A stretch of DNA of 64,000 nucleotides from Plecoglossus altivelis (taxonomy: Eukaryota > Chordata > Actinopteri > Osmeriformes > Plecoglossidae), in NCBI GenBank assembly GCA_036571765.1, contig BROE01000022.1, positions 6,862,377 to 6,926,376 on the forward strand, given 5' to 3'. Below are positions 34,601 to 46,725 of the stretch, in pieces. The notes beneath the pieces were generated by a model that did no database searches, had not been told where the DNA came from, and saw only the letters and a program-made list of their open reading frames with translations. A program made the translations under genes and the position numbers. Every line of letters begins with the position of its first letter. Positions within the stretch are counted from its first letter, which is position 1.

Positions 34601-36478
34601 TGGTACAGTTCCCTTGTATAGAGCTGAGCTAGCCCCCCCCCCCCCCCCCCCCACACCTATCCCCCACCCTCACCCTCTCTCTGACTCTATCCTTCTATGT
34701 CTCTCTCTCTCTTTCACGGTTCCTCTCTTCTTGTTTAATAGAAGCTTGCGCAGAGAAGCTAGCCAGCCAGCGGAAGCCCTGGAGATGTGGGTTAGGTCAC
34801 ACGCTTCACTGGCCTGGACCTAGTTACACAGGGCTCTGTGCACCCTATGGAAATATGACAATGCCCTATGGCACCAAAAATGATGCTGTGTGAGTGTATG
34901 TGTGTATGTGTAGGAGGTCAGCGTGTGCGTGTGTATATGTTTGCGTGTGAGTGTGCACATTTACCCTCTCTATCCCCCAAACCATCTCTAAATGGTCACC
35001 ATCTCTCCAGCAGAATGCTACTGGTCTCCAATACCTCCCCTGTGGCGTTCTCATGCACTATATTACAGAGAGTAGAGTATCCCCTCTAACCTCATCCCCA
35101 TCCCCCTCTGCTCACGTACAGAAATCATCTGGCTGAAGATGACAGTGCTGAACAGGATCAAACTACCGTGTTTGTCTGACCATGAGTGATGATGCTGACA
35201 ATGAGCATGATGATGATCGTGTGTACGTGACAGAGGGGTTTGTGAAAGAGACGAACGGGTTGCCTGTGTGCATGTGTGTGTGCGTGTGTGTGTGTGTCTC
35301 CGTACCCATCTGCAGCTCGTTGATGGTCTCCACCAGGGACCAGTCGGGGCTGTAGCCACAGTGAGACTTGTCCAGCAGGCTGTCCAGCACCTGCCTGACT
35401 GTCTGCCTCTCGTCCACCATCATGGTCTTGGAGCTCTCGTCTGATAGGTGCACCCGGATCACCAGCTGCACAGACACATGACAGGGCAGAGTGGTCAGAG
35501 CAGAACGACGTCAACAGATCTGGGGTGATGCCTTCATCTGGTGTGGATGGGAGCATGGGTGTGGATGCGTGCATGCGCATGTTTGCTAGGTTGATGTTAT
35601 CAAGCACACTTTACTCGTTGTGCTGAGTGAGTTGTCACAGTGATGTTGGGTATTCATGATCGGTCACGCTGGAGAAAAGGGTGGGAAGAGGGGAGAAGAG
35701 GGCAGGGGAAAAGAGAGAGAAGAGAAAAGGAAAAGGAAGAGGAGGAGAGCAGAAGAGAAGAGAGAAGAGGAGAGCATAAGAGGCAGATGCTGACCCCAGC
35801 CATCCTCAGCCTGTCCAATCCTCCCAGGGCTGGCAGGATGAGGCAGGGTCCGTATAGGTCTGGCAAATCCCCTCTCTGACTCCCTGACTCTCCATTTCCT
35901 GAATTAAAACTCACCGCTGCAGCAGCAAGCCTATGAGCATATTCATCCACCAATCAGATGAGGCCATACTCAGCGGTACTGACCTACATACGGATACAAC
36001 ACACAGCATTCCTGGTCGATCCTCAGCCAATCCAATCACTGCCAACTACTACTACAGGAACCATAATCATTCAATCACACTGTGGTACAGATGCAATCCC
36101 ATGGAATCACTATCCAATCCTATGGAATTATGTTCAGTTGAATTCCAAGGAATTCTACACATCTGTCATAAAATCCCAGAAGTCTCACAGGCAACAAGTC
36201 AGATGTGGGCCAACAGCAGAGCCATATCGATGCAGTCATACAGAGCTGACATGCACAGAAGGCTTATGGTCAAAATAGATCAATTTATAGAGAACTAAGG
36301 GGTTCTTGACATGGAATAGAGTGAATCCAGACCTGGTGTTCTTGGGTGGAGTTGAACAGTCCTCTAGACTGGCAGGACCAAGGGGACATTCCTTAGGGGA
36401 AGATCCTGCTAACCTGACTGTCCTACCTCATGGGGGTGTCATGGCCAGCCTTGAGCCTGTCCCCCCTCCCATCACAAA

Positions 36479-36542
<64 letters not shown>

Positions 36543-37382
36543 CACACACACACACACTCACACACACTTGGGTGTGTAAGCAGGTTTGCAGAGGCCCAGC
36601 ATCGTTTCTTCGTATACTTTTAAGGTCAGTCTGCACGTGGCAACTCCCTCTCATTCCTTCCTTCCTCCCTGCCTCCCTTCCTCTCCGCCCGCGGCCATGC
36701 TAAAGCTGTAGTGCCGTACGCTAATCCTCCGGCTGGGATTTGGGCTTAACTTTAGAGGCTTCTGCCATTATGTAGAGTGGCAGGGGAGGAGAGGGAGATG
36801 AAGAGAGAGAGAGAGGGATATAGAAAGGAGAGAGGATAAAGACAAAGACTGGAATCGAGAGCAAAAGATAGAGAGAAAAGAAACAGATTGCTTAAACGTG
36901 AGAGAGGCAGTGGGTCAGACAGTGAGAGCGAGGGGGAGAGAATATGAGGGAGGGAGTGCGTGGACTGATGTTAGTGTCCAGCAGTATGACCACAGCTGTT
37001 GCCATGTAACACTGACCTGACCCAGAAAAGAAAAGAGTAGCCGGCACATGCCAGCAGACTACGTACACACAAACACACACACAAGGTTAAAAACAAACAA
37101 ACAAACACACACGCTCACACACGCACGCACACACGCCCGCGCGCACACACACGTCCCACTCTTGTGCCTTAGGTAACTATGTTGGAGGTCAGCCACTCAC
37201 CTTTTTAACCTGGGCCTCCTTGATCTTCTCCAAGGCAACCCGAATCTTCTCTGCCTTTGTTTTGGCAGCTTGCTCCTCCTGTACACACACACACACACAC
37301 AATACATGAATACACATTTGAAAATGCGTCCTTCATAACGATACCGTCGTCAAGAATTCCTGGATGCAGAATCCAGGAAAGG

Positions 37383-37456
<74 letters not shown>

Positions 37457-39750
37457 TCTCTCCTGGCCCAGACAAGACAGGTACCATGCTGCTCTTTCTA
37501 CACACAGTGCTGCCAACTCACCTGGCTCTTCCAACACGCTGCCATGGTCCCTCAAGCTGTCCTACAATCTACAGGCAGTGTTTCTGTGCTCCTTATGTAG
37601 GGAATAAGATGGTTCCCAGTCCTAAGATGTGAACAGCGGTTGAGCGTCTTCCATAAGGAATCTATCAATCTGAGACAGCAGCATAAATCCCTTTTCTGTC
37701 CTCCAGATTAGCACTGGGAGGCTACATGCTGGAGACAATTCCTCCGCAAGGACTAGCCAGTGGAAATGCTTCCTCTTACAGGGCTGTGTTCGTAGACCAG
37801 GCAGGAGCAGAACACAGGGCTGTCTCTGAAGACCAGGCAGGAGCAGAAGAACACAGAGCTGTCTCTGAAGACCAGGCAGGAGCAGAAGAACACAGAAGCT
37901 GTCTCTGGAGACCAGGCAAGAGCAGCAGATCTGTGCTCCAATCAAACCTCTTAGCTTCCCTCCAGACTAAAACATCCAAGGTAGTAGGTTGTTGGTCCCC
38001 AGCCCTGTGAGGGATGTCCTCCAGCCACACCAGGGCTTCCCAGCCCTGGAGAGACACACACAGACAGACTAAAGAAGATCTAAGACCAGGACCTGGATCT
38101 GAAAAGGCTGACTGGATCCATGCAGAGGATGCCTCTCCCTCGCTTCAGCGTTGCTACTCTTGACACCCAGACACGCAGCTGGCACAAGCTCACACTGAGC
38201 GCTGTGGATCCTCTCTCTGCCTCCCTGACCGGAGGGAGCTACGGTGGGAGGGAGGGAGGGAGGGAGGGAGAAAGGGAGAGAGGAGGGGCAATGATGCTAG
38301 TGCCAACACACGCGATTAGGCTTTGAGCTCTCTGTCTCTTTCCCGGACTCCTGCACTCTATTGCTCTCTTTATCCGACTTTGTGTGCCTTCTCTCCATCC
38401 CTTTATGCCTTCCTCTAGCTCCTCTGTTCTCCTCTCTCTTTCTCTCAGAGCGAGTGTATTATCCTTCTCTACTGAGAGTCCTCCGGCTAGAGTGTGGGGG
38501 GCATTCTATTGTAGCCAATTATCTTCATCGTGGGCTTACAACAAAGTCGCACACGCACACACACCCAGAGGGTCTTGAAAAGGCACCAACTAAATGACAG
38601 AGGCACTGGATGGAGAGGGTGAAAGGGAAGGATTTAAGAATCAAGCCTCTTGTTAACACCCTTAATCAGTCACACACACACACACACACACTTTTGCCCC
38701 ACATCCCCCAACAATCCATTCCTGGCCATTTGAAGATGACCTTTTCTGCATTTGTGCCTTAGTGACGGCACAGTAAAGCGCATAAATACATGCACCAAGT
38801 ATGATTCGACGGGGCTTTTCTGTAAGTGCGTGCGTTTAATGCTCGAGCCAACATGGAGGATTATAAGATAAATCACACTATTAAAGTGACCCTTAATCAA
38901 ACCTTCTGACTCTCCTCCACCAAGCTAGGCCTGCTCCGGCAAGCTCCTTATGATTTCATCAAGATTAGCATCTCCATCCCACTTACTGTACATTCATGGT
39001 TGACCTAGATTGAGACGGTACTACTAAGATTAAAATAATTTTTTTTGCTATGCTGGCTCTAAACCGCAAACCCCAACCCATCTTTGAAATTGAGTGTGTT
39101 GAACTTCCTTCCTGGCTTGCTGTGGCATGAAGATTGTGATGTTCTGACTCATGCAGTGCGAGAACAGAGTTGAGTCTACAGTAGCTGACTAACATAGATG
39201 GTCTACTTTGTGTGTGTACTACTTAGTATAGAGCCCAGGTTCAAATAAAAGTAAATGTGAACAGGATCCACACATGGGGAAACACACACATGCCCACACA
39301 CACACATTCACTTTCTCTCTGTCTGTCTGTCTGTCTGTCTCTCTCACACACACACACAGCTGTGCTCCTGCCCCAGAATCCTTTGTAAGCTAATCACACA
39401 TTGTCATTCTGATTAAGGGCTCTTACAGGAATCTAAGCACCCAGTCTAAGCACTCCTGCTTATTGAGATTCTAGTGTTCTGACAGAGTCAACGTCTTTAT
39501 AAAGCTGTCATATACATGTGCAGGTATGTGTTGAATAATATGCGGGTGTGTACAGTACGTGTGTGTCGATGAGTGTGACTGTGTATGCCTGTGCGTGTGT
39601 GTGGTTGTGCACAGGAGAAGCACCCCCTCACCAGTAAAGAGGATTAGATCAGGAGAACCAGATTGATCTGACAGCCTAGCCCAAACGATCCAATCAGATC
39701 TGCTGAGCCTATTAACCCCCTCTGAGGCGTGTGAATGATGGGGCTAAACT

Positions 39751-39795
<45 letters not shown>

Positions 39796-40954
39796 AGCAT
39801 CAACAAAGCACACAGATACATCAGCATCAACAACACACACAAACAGGATGTGGAATTCCCCTGACACCCCCTGCCCCTCCCCCTCCTCCCTACGAGATCT
39901 AGATCCTGGGGCAGTAAAGAGGAAGGCTGATCACAGGGTACTCTTCCATAAGCTGAAATACGCTGGGCTTAACCAGTAAGAAGCACTTGCTCCCAAAGAA
40001 GCTTTCCTTAAATTCCCAAATTCCTGGATATCTAATTCTTATGGACTAATGAAACTGGAATTTATATGTCCAGCGATGTATGTGTGTGTGCGTGTGTGCG
40101 TGTGTTAGTATGTATGTGTCAGCATGTGCAGCCCCGCACTGCTAGCCCGTCGCACACTAGCCTGTCACAAATCCTTAGCCTGACACCAAGCCCCTAACCT
40201 GGCCTGATCTTAGCTTTCCATAGATCCCTCCACCGTGTCCCCAGACGCTAGCCTCCTTGTCACACACCGCGGCAACCTCGCACAGCAGCGATGACCTTTG
40301 TCCTTCACAATAGCTGCTAGGCTGCTCCTTAGCCTTGGTATAGCGGCACGCAGCCAGGCAGCTGAGCCAGGCTCAGAGGGAATCTCGCCATGACCACAAC
40401 TCGGCCCCGGTTTGCTCATTTATTCATTGAACAGATTATGTTTCGTCCCATTCGTGGATGATGAAGGGAGCCATACGTTCAGACACACTATAAACAGCAA
40501 GCTCTGGGAGATGAATGAGTATGTGTGTGCATGTGTGTGAGTGTGTTGACAGACACAGAAACACTGCCTGCTAAGTACCCGTCTAATCCACCTGTCCAAA
40601 CCTCTCTGTGGCCAGCACGTTTGACCCAGAAGACCCTTTCTGTAACTGATCCATTCGCATTCACATTCAGACTTAGCTAAGGCCTGACCAAACGCACTCA
40701 TGACCTGCAAATGCCATATAAATATATCATACATGCCATACTCTCTTCACATGCTTAGTAGAATACATGTACATCACAAGCAATCCATGGCACACACAAC
40801 CACACATTCCATGAGTAAATGAATACGAAACACATATAGCAGGGAAGGAATACGCTGTGGTTTGGAGAGCAAGGAGACCATGCTGACTGGCTCTCTTGTC
40901 GGTGGGGATCAAGAGACAGGTGCAGGCAGGGGGAGGGGGAGAGAAGGGGGAGGT

Positions 40955-40995
<41 letters not shown>

Positions 40996-41363
40996 AAGGG
41001 GGGGCGTATGCGACATGCACAGGACAGGAAGCCACACTTTCTCCGCAGCTTCCTTACCTCTTTACACAACAAACAACCAGATAAAGCTAGCGAGCCAACA
41101 CTGTCATTATCGACAGGATATGACCTTACAGGAGAAAGGCAGGAGTTCATTCGCTCTTGCATAGCAGGTGGGGGTTAGTAGCCACCAATAGCGGGGAGGC
41201 GTGATGGGATTGACATTGCAGGGGGGGGGGGGGAAGCAAAGAGGAGGAGTCACCTTGGTCAGCAGGTGAGAAGGCTTTCCTGCTATGTTTTTCAGAATCA
41301 GGGAGGTTTCCCTGTCCAGATAGGAGTGCTTGGTGCGGAACGAAGAAAGAGAGAGTGTGCGTT

Positions 41364-41420
<57 letters not shown>

Positions 41421-44400
41421 AACATTAGTGAAATCTGTGAATAATTTGAGCATTTGATCTTTATTGCGTGGAAGCATGGTAGGTAGAGAATCAAAAGTGT
41501 GATTGTGTGAGGCACAAGCAGAACGTCATGGTGACATGACAACTGATAAATACATTGTCAGAATCCTTTACTGAAGTCTGACTTGCTGTGGAGAGACATC
41601 TGGGTTAGACAAGAACAATCAACCAGCAAGAACTGGATTCCTGATTTAGGATAAAGCCGTTCACCCCCCTTCCATGGAAGCAGCGTACTGAGGAGGGCTA
41701 TTAGTGTATTCTGAGACAGGCGGACACACTCCTCCCCTGAGTACACCCAGACTAACTGCTCTATTAATAATGTGTGTGCTGCAAACACACTTCTACAACC
41801 TTACTCTTACACACACACACACACACACACACATGCACACACACAAACATACGCAAAGTGACATACACAGACACACACACACACACGCACAGACATACAT
41901 ACAAAGCATAACAAAACAAACCCAACTAAGTAAATTCTCTAAATGTAGAGTCACCTCACACTGGCCATCTCACCCTTGTGTGTAACAGACAGCAGACACA
42001 GACACATGACCTCTGCATCACGTGAGCCTTTAGCAGGTGCTCTCTACTCTGCTAGAGGTAGGCCACATCGTGTTGGCATGTTAATCAAGAACACAGACAA
42101 GCCACAGTGATGAGGAAGCGAAGAAGGTGGTCTCAGACAAGCCACAGAGATGAGGAAGAGAAGAAGGTGGTCTCAGACAAGATCGGTGGCCAGCCTGGGT
42201 TGGACAGTAGCAGAGATCGCACAGGACTGGAGAGACAGATCTTTAGGCTAACAGAAGACATGGAGTGTCCAGGGCTACTGTAACTGTAGACATGGCTGTG
42301 AGACAACAACAGCAGGAGAGCCTGTGTGGATCTGTCTATCTGGCTGTGTTCCCTGGCAGAGGGATCAGACCAGAGCTAGGCTGGTCTGGCTGAGTGGAGA
42401 GAGAGAGAGAGAGAGGGGCTGGATGGGTTTAATCACTAACATTAGTTTGCTGCCAGCAGGCAGCAGAGAGACTAGGGGAGAGAGGGGGATAAAGCCATCC
42501 TGTTTCCTATATCCTGAGCTCAGTTTGAAAGTGGAGATGTTTTGCTAGCGACGTCGAAAAATACGGACGAAGGTTTTGGGCGAAGAACCAGAAATAGTAG
42601 CAAAAAAACAAGGACGGAACACAAGTCACTGGTTTGACCATCAACATCGTTTGACCCAGCTAATGTTCCCCCACCGCTTCCGAACCACAACATGACGTGA
42701 CATCACGTCAGGAGAAGTTAGAAGAACCCTCTAGAATGTTGCCTCTGCGAAGCGGAGAGTTTGCTGCTACACAGCCCGGTGCCTCCATGTTAGGCTGTGC
42801 TTGACTGGCCAGGCGGGACAGACATCGCTGCTGCAGGCTTCTCACTGACCTGAGACTGGAGGACTCAACTTCTGTCTGTCTGACTGACTGTCTGTCTGGC
42901 CACCTGTCTGTCTGTCAACAGAAATAAGTTATTAAACCCCCCCCCCCCACCCATCTCTCTTTCTCAGAAGTGTCTGTACTACCTAAAACACATTACTGGA
43001 TAGTATTTTGGGGAAACCTTTCTTTTAATATCGTAGATTAAATATAATATTTGGGCCAGATTACCAATGATTAAAATCATCCCTTTGGTGAATATATGGT
43101 TGAGTGTATCCAACAGTAATACTGTTAGAGGTTGATCCCTGTTACAGTGAAGTAATCAAGTCTGGGCAGCCAGAAAGCTGCTTTACATCTCTAGGGTCAG
43201 ACTCTCTGTCTGTGTGTCTGTCTGAAACCACGAGTGTGTGCGTGTCTTTCTGTCTGTCCTCCTCAGTGTGTGCGTGTCCGTCTGTCTTCCTGAGTGTGTT
43301 TCCATTTGTCTGACAGCATCAAGTCAAAGTCACTGACCCCATCGTTAATCTCCACATCTGCTGTTGTCTAAACTACCCTGTCCATCCATCCCTCTCTCTC
43401 TTTTTCTCTCTGTATCAAAAGAGAAATATGCGAGGAAGATGTGGGATCAATGTGTCTATATTTACCGAGCAGGAAGGAGGGAGAGGGGTCGAGAGAAGGA
43501 GGTAGAGAGAAGGGAAAAAAGAAAACATTAGTGGAACCTGTAAATCATTTGAGCATCCCTCCCCCCTCTCCCTCTGGAGAGGAAGCGAATTAGAGCAAGA
43601 GGGAGAGAGAGAGGCTGGTGAAACACTCTAACCTGTGCTGCAGAGGAGCCATGTTAATAAGCCATGCATGCCAACACAGCTTTAGACTTAAGGACTACAC
43701 TCCAACCCTTATCCGCACTTGATTCCCCACTCCCCTCCCTCTCTCCCTCCTCTCCTTCAGCTTCAAGAGGAACAAGGAGGAGCTCTGCTTCCATGGATGA
43801 CTCAGCTCTTCTCAGCCACGTCAAAAGCGATCCATCCCTGATCTCGCCACAGTCCATTAGCAATACAAAAGGAGAAATGCAGTGGCTGAATCCACACAGC
43901 TGTTAGGGGGTCATAGACAACCTGATGGGAGTGTACCTCGGAGCTGGCCTGGCCCTGATTGGTCCCCTGCGGCGGGGGTGTGGCGGAGGTCTGTTGCGAC
44001 TCGTCTTGGTCTGCTGGCCGCAGCACACTGTCCAGCGAGTCCATGCTGGAGGCGGAGGCGGAGTTGATGGAGGAGCGCGAGGAGTGGACGATGGAGCGAG
44101 CCTCGTGCTCGCTCACCGTGCCCACCGAGCCCGTGCGCCGGTGGTGACGGTGCGAGGAGGCTGGCCGACGCATGGTGGACGAATAGGATGAGGAGGACGA
44201 GGAGGCGGAGCCCAAGGAGTGGGAGGAGCTCTGGCGTGCCGCCTCGTCCATGCTGAGAGATGCCTGTAGAATCAGAGGTGTTTGCCAGTCAAATATATAT
44301 AGTGGCAAGTCCATGTAGAATATACTGACAGGCTTTGCAGTAGACACTCAAGAAAGATATGAGGTACTAGCCATGTCCCCCACCTGCTCCAGCTGAGCTG

Positions 44401-44863
44401 TGATGTCGTCCAGGGAGAAGTTGGAGGCCAGAGGGGTTCGGCTGTGGAGGCTGCCCCCTCTGACAGTGGAGGCTGGGGAAGCCCGAGTGCTGCTGCTTGT
44501 GCTGCCCCCACTGCTGCCCCCGCTGCCCCCTGCATGCTTGGCACTGCTGCTGCGCCCAGCTGGGGGCTTCTGACGCACCTGCCCCGCAACAAGGACGAGC
44601 CACTGTGGGTGTGTGCGCGTGCGCATGTCTGAACGTGTTTGTGTACACGTGAGCAGAGTTTGTGTGTTTTCGTGTAGGTGTGTGTTCCATGTGGCTGTGT
44701 GTAGTCTCCAGAGCTTACCTTGGGCTCTCCTGGTACTCCAAGCCTGGTCATGCCGGCGTTGTTGGGCTTGCCGATGGTGCTGAGCTCCTGCTCTATGGAG
44801 CACAGGTCTGCCATCAAGGCATCCAGGTCCACTGAGTCCCCCTGGTTTAGAGCCTCTGGACCA

Positions 44864-44907
<44 letters not shown>

Positions 44908-45344
44908 GCATGCACACGTCAGTCTGGGACTGTACGAGGAAAGCTGCCGTACACCGCACAAGGTCTAGTGAGAAGGCAGTATCTGTGTGTATATGTTTTC
45001 TGACCGTTGATGTTGTAGATGGAGAAGCGGTAGGAGAAGTTGGCCATGTTGGTCTCCTGTCTCAGAGGAGCCTTCTCGCTCTTCGGGGGCTCTGGCTTCC
45101 CATCATCCAGACTCTACAGGGACGCAACATGCACACAGGCTTGGGTTACATATACGGTTTCTGCATGTGTGTGTGCGTGTCTGTGTGTGTGTGTGTGTGT
45201 GTCTATGTGTGTGTGTGTGCTCACCTGTGTAAGTTTGTCCAGCTCTCCCAGCCAGGCTCCAAACATCTGGTCCAGATCCTGGTCCTCCTTGTCACTATCC
45301 TCTTCTGCAGCATGGTCCAGTTCCTCATCTGACAGCTGCTCCAT
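25717..45344 (-). CDS. raph1: Lamellipodin (Ras-association and PH domain protein 1)
   Basis: MRL-family adaptor at the leading edge that links Ras-family GTPases and phosphoinositides to Ena/VASP and the WAVE complex. Coding exons 5' to 3': 45225-45344, 45005-45113, 44719-44855, 44384-44578, 43937-44263, 37201-37278, 35306-35465, 33420-33541, 32881-32946, 32574-32717, 30694-30804, 29340-29438, 28974-29094, 28719-28858, 25717-27798. Phases close to 1337 codons. Order: acidic N-terminus with talin-binding-type helix LDQMFGAWLGELDKL (about 27-41), a second helix DLDALMADLCSIEQEL (about 83-98), Ser-rich linker, coiled coil, RA domain (about 323-410), PH domain (about 445-555; GVLWLKEDGKKSWKKRYFLL, IYYVPKGKAK), Ser-rich segment, then 690 proline-rich residues. 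The end GYATLRRGPPPAPPKRDQ matches the RAPH1 C-terminus. RAPH1 is preferred to the paralogue APBB1IP because of the long proline-rich tail and the abi2 neighbour. Confidence 0.96.
27799..28718 (-). other. raph1 last intron with (CT)n acceptor tract
   Basis: About 0.9 kb. The 3' end of this intron (read on the minus strand) is a (CT)n microsatellite of about 56 bp (27808-27864) that serves as the polypyrimidine tract of the terminal exon. I found no exon here matching the human stretch after EAWKRGTQ (MESMNRPYTSLVPPLSP type). Confidence 0.6.
27808..27864. repeat. (GA)n/(CT)n microsatellite at a splice acceptor
   Basis: About 28 GA units on the + strand, ending four bases from the ATAG of the raph1 terminal exon. 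Confidence 0.97.
29095..29147. repeat. (CA)n microsatellite abutting a raph1 acceptor
   Basis: About 25 CA units. On the minus strand it reads (GT)n directly followed by TAG and the exon starting YGKQLYVNYQEA. Confidence 0.97.
29340..32717 (-). CDS. raph1: raph1 PH-domain exons
   Basis: Three phase-0 exons, 32574-32717, 30694-30804 and 29340-29438, encode the PH domain. They contain EGVLWLKEDGKKSWKKRYF, the ASRDLVCFLQLDHVNVYYGQ core and the C-terminal helix DDVRSLHQWINSIRIAK with its invariant Trp. The basic residues of the KKSWKKR loop fit phosphoinositide binding known for lamellipodin (PI(3,4)P2). The introns between contain a CT-rich tract (30004-30246) and a large GT minisatellite (about 31050-31810). 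Confidence 0.95.
30004..30246. repeat. Pyrimidine tract (CTCTCC)n-like
   Basis: About 240 bp made almost only of C and T on the + strand, in irregular CTCTCCCTCTCTCCT units, within a raph1 intron. Confidence 0.9.
30520..30605. repeat. 31-bp tandem repeat
   Basis: The unit AGTACAGTGTGTGGTGTGCG plus TGGGAGCGAGC is present about 2.7 times, flanked by GT-rich DNA. It lies in the intron just downstream of PH exon 30694-30804. Confidence 0.85.
30805..32573 (-). other. raph1 intron between PH exons
   Basis: Contains the large GT/CT minisatellite and about 700 bp of unique sequence (31810-32510) without coding signs. Confidence 0.7.
31050..31810. repeat. Complex GT/CT minisatellite of about 760 bp
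   Basis: Long array of GTGTGTGTCTCTGTGTGTGTGCGTGTCT-like units in a raph1 intron. Every reading frame on both strands is open over hundreds of bases only because the repeat lacks stop triplets; the predicted proteins are Cys-Val or Thr-His polymers and are not genes. Confidence 0.95.
33542..35305 (-). other. raph1 intron
   Basis: About 1.76 kb, non-coding. It has CA/GT stretches near 34250-34440 and a C run at 34630-34651. No exon or RNA gene recognised. Confidence 0.65.
35306..35465 (-). CDS. raph1: raph1 RA-domain exon
   Basis: Encodes LVIRVHLSDESSKTMMVDER and VRQVLDSLLDKSHCGYSPDW, the first part of the Ras-association ubiquitin-like fold. It begins in phase 0 and ends in phase 1 (donor gtacgg), continuing into ERIFEDHENLVENLLNW of exon 33420-33541. 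RA domains of this family bind Ras/Rap-type GTPases. Confidence 0.95.
35466..37200 (-). other. raph1 intron
   Basis: About 1.7 kb of non-coding DNA with a GA-rich stretch (35690-35780), a CA-rich block (36481-36568) and another purine-rich block (36780-36960). No exon seen. Confidence 0.65.
36481..36568. repeat. Interrupted (CA)n repeat
   Basis: CA dinucleotides with periodic CACT interruptions over about 88 bp. Confidence 0.9.
37384..37453. repeat. (CA)n microsatellite
   Basis: About 35 uninterrupted CA units. Confidence 0.97.
37795..37925. repeat. 36-39-bp minisatellite in raph1 intron
   Basis: About 3.5 copies of a unit containing GACCAGGCAGGAGCAGAA followed by CACAGAGCTGTCTCTGAA. Because the unit length is a multiple of three, frames stay open on both strands; the + frame reads repeats of AVSEDQAGAEEHR. 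No splice or start context suggests translation. Confidence 0.85.
39752..39793. repeat. (CA)n microsatellite
   Basis: About 21 CA units in a raph1 intron. Confidence 0.95.
41370..41415. repeat. (GA)n microsatellite
   Basis: About 23 GA units in a raph1 intron. Confidence 0.95.
42096..42180. repeat. 40-bp direct repeat, two copies
   Basis: GACAAGCCACAGTGATGAGG and what follows is repeated once with two substitutions, then a third copy starts and breaks off. Confidence 0.85.
43937..44263 (-). CDS. raph1: raph1 Ser/Arg-rich linker exon
   Basis: 109 codons, phase 0 at both ends. Starts ASLSMDEAARQS as in human RAPH1 and continues with serine clusters, RRTGSVGTVSEHE and SSASSMDSLDS-type stretches, then ends at GQASSE before the coiled-coil exon EEQAAKTKAEKIRVALEKIK. 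The region is low complexity and probably phosphorylated; it is longer in the Ser runs than I remember for human. Confidence 0.93.
44719..45344 (-). CDS. raph1: raph1 N-terminal exons with talin-binding helices
   Basis: Exons 45225-45344, 45005-45113 and 44719-44855. The initiator ATG is the first codon after the acceptor (TTTCAG then ATGGAGCAG), so all 5'UTR must lie in upstream exons. LDQMFGAWLGELDKL and DLDALMADLCSIEQEL match the two amphipathic helices by which MRL proteins (RIAM, lamellipodin) bind talin. The acidic run EEDSDKEDQDLD precedes the first. Confidence 0.93.
44866..44905. repeat. (CA)n microsatellite next to raph1 exon
   Basis: About 19 CA units; on the minus strand it is the GT-rich tract upstream of the acceptor of exon 44719-44855. 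Confidence 0.95.
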
Positions 45345-46725
45345 CTGAAACACACGCACACACACTCAGTAAAGTCTAACACGACATCGTACAGGAGTAA
45401 CCAGAAGTCCCTTCTCATATCCAGTAGACAGGAGGAACGGCTAACGTGTCACTTCCTCTCATTCTGGCCCAGAAGGCATAGCACGGCACCCCAGGTTGCC
45501 TTTGTAACTCAGGGGTCGTCTGTGGGACAGATCAATCGGTCCCGCGTACACCTGGCCTCACCTGAGGCTTTGAAGTTGCCCATCAGAGGCTCAGCACCTG
45601 TCTGCTTATCCCTTCCAGACTCTTCTCTCATGACCCACCTGGTCAAAAGTAAGCATCAAATTTCCGTCACAGTGATAAATGTGCAGCATGAGAGAGAAAC
45701 TGTGACTGCGGGCACATTTCACTAGCCTGGTCTAAGCATCTGCTCCAGAGTGGTGATGAGTTATTGCCCCCTAGTGGTCATCTCTGTAGCCTGCACTTAC
45801 GCACAGCCCGCCCCCTTGTCATGTCTCTGCCGAGCAGAAATGAAAAGGAGGCCTCCTCTCATGGCCTGAATTATGGAATGATTACGCAACATCCGTGGAA
45901 CAAGTCAACACACTCTTAAGTCGTCTGCCGAGAGCCTGAATGATTCATGTCCAGGATCGCATTCCTGAGGTGCAAAACAAACAGCCACAGCCACACCAAC
46001 ATGTGTACCACCAAACGAAGTACACATTCCAAAACAAGACAACGCAGCGCAGATCCAGATGACTGAATCCCCTCCCGACGACCGTCCTCCTCTTCTGAGG
46101 TTAATAGAGCACCGCATGATTTCTAGACCCCTAAACAGGAAGTCCTGCTGTACACAGCATGCATGACTGCTGGAAAACCTGATCATGAATGACTCATGAA
46201 ACAAACCAGCCACAACAATCACCTCTAAACTTGGACAGCCCCGAAAAAGTAATAGAATTAGAGCGGTGGTGGTGGTGGGGGGGCGTGGTCTCTGCTCCCC
46301 CCACATGGGGTTGTTATGGAGGGGATGTTCCAGGCTGGGATGCCTCTGCGTGTGGAGGTGGTGGAGGGAGCAGGGGTGGCTACAGGAGCTGGGTGTGTCC
46401 TGGTCTGCTGGAGCCAGCGTGGGCTTCTGTCTGTGAGGGCTGTATCTGGAGCTGGAGCCAGACCAGAACTAAGACTGGGTCATGGACAGATGTCCCAGTT
46501 GCTGATTGACTCAACAACTTATCAGTCATAGGCTGCTGAAGTTACTTTTCACACAAACACTCATTAACTTACAGACTTGAGAGGGATTGAACAAATCTAG
46601 GCTTGGACAGTTTTGTGAGATCAGAAAATTAGAAGGCAAGGCTTGCAGCACCAACAAACACATCCTCAGCCCAAACCCTAACTCCAGCTAGAGCCAGATC
46701 CACAGCAATAGCACCTGTCCTAGCC

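Larger units (their letters stand above)
37279..43936 (-). other. Large raph1 intron (about 6.7 kb)
   Basis: Separates the coiled-coil exon 37201-37278 from the Ser-rich exon 43937-44263. It contains (CA)n at 37384-37453 and 39752-39793, a coding-like 36-39-bp tandem repeat at 37795-37925, GA runs near 40960-41000 and 41370-41415, a G run at 41220-41233 and a 40-bp direct repeat at 42096-42180. No additional exon or transposon recognised. Confidence 0.7.

Noticed and set aside
37726..38057. Open frames on both strands in the 36-39-bp repeat
   Set aside because: Explained by a minisatellite with unit length divisible by three inside a raph1 intron.
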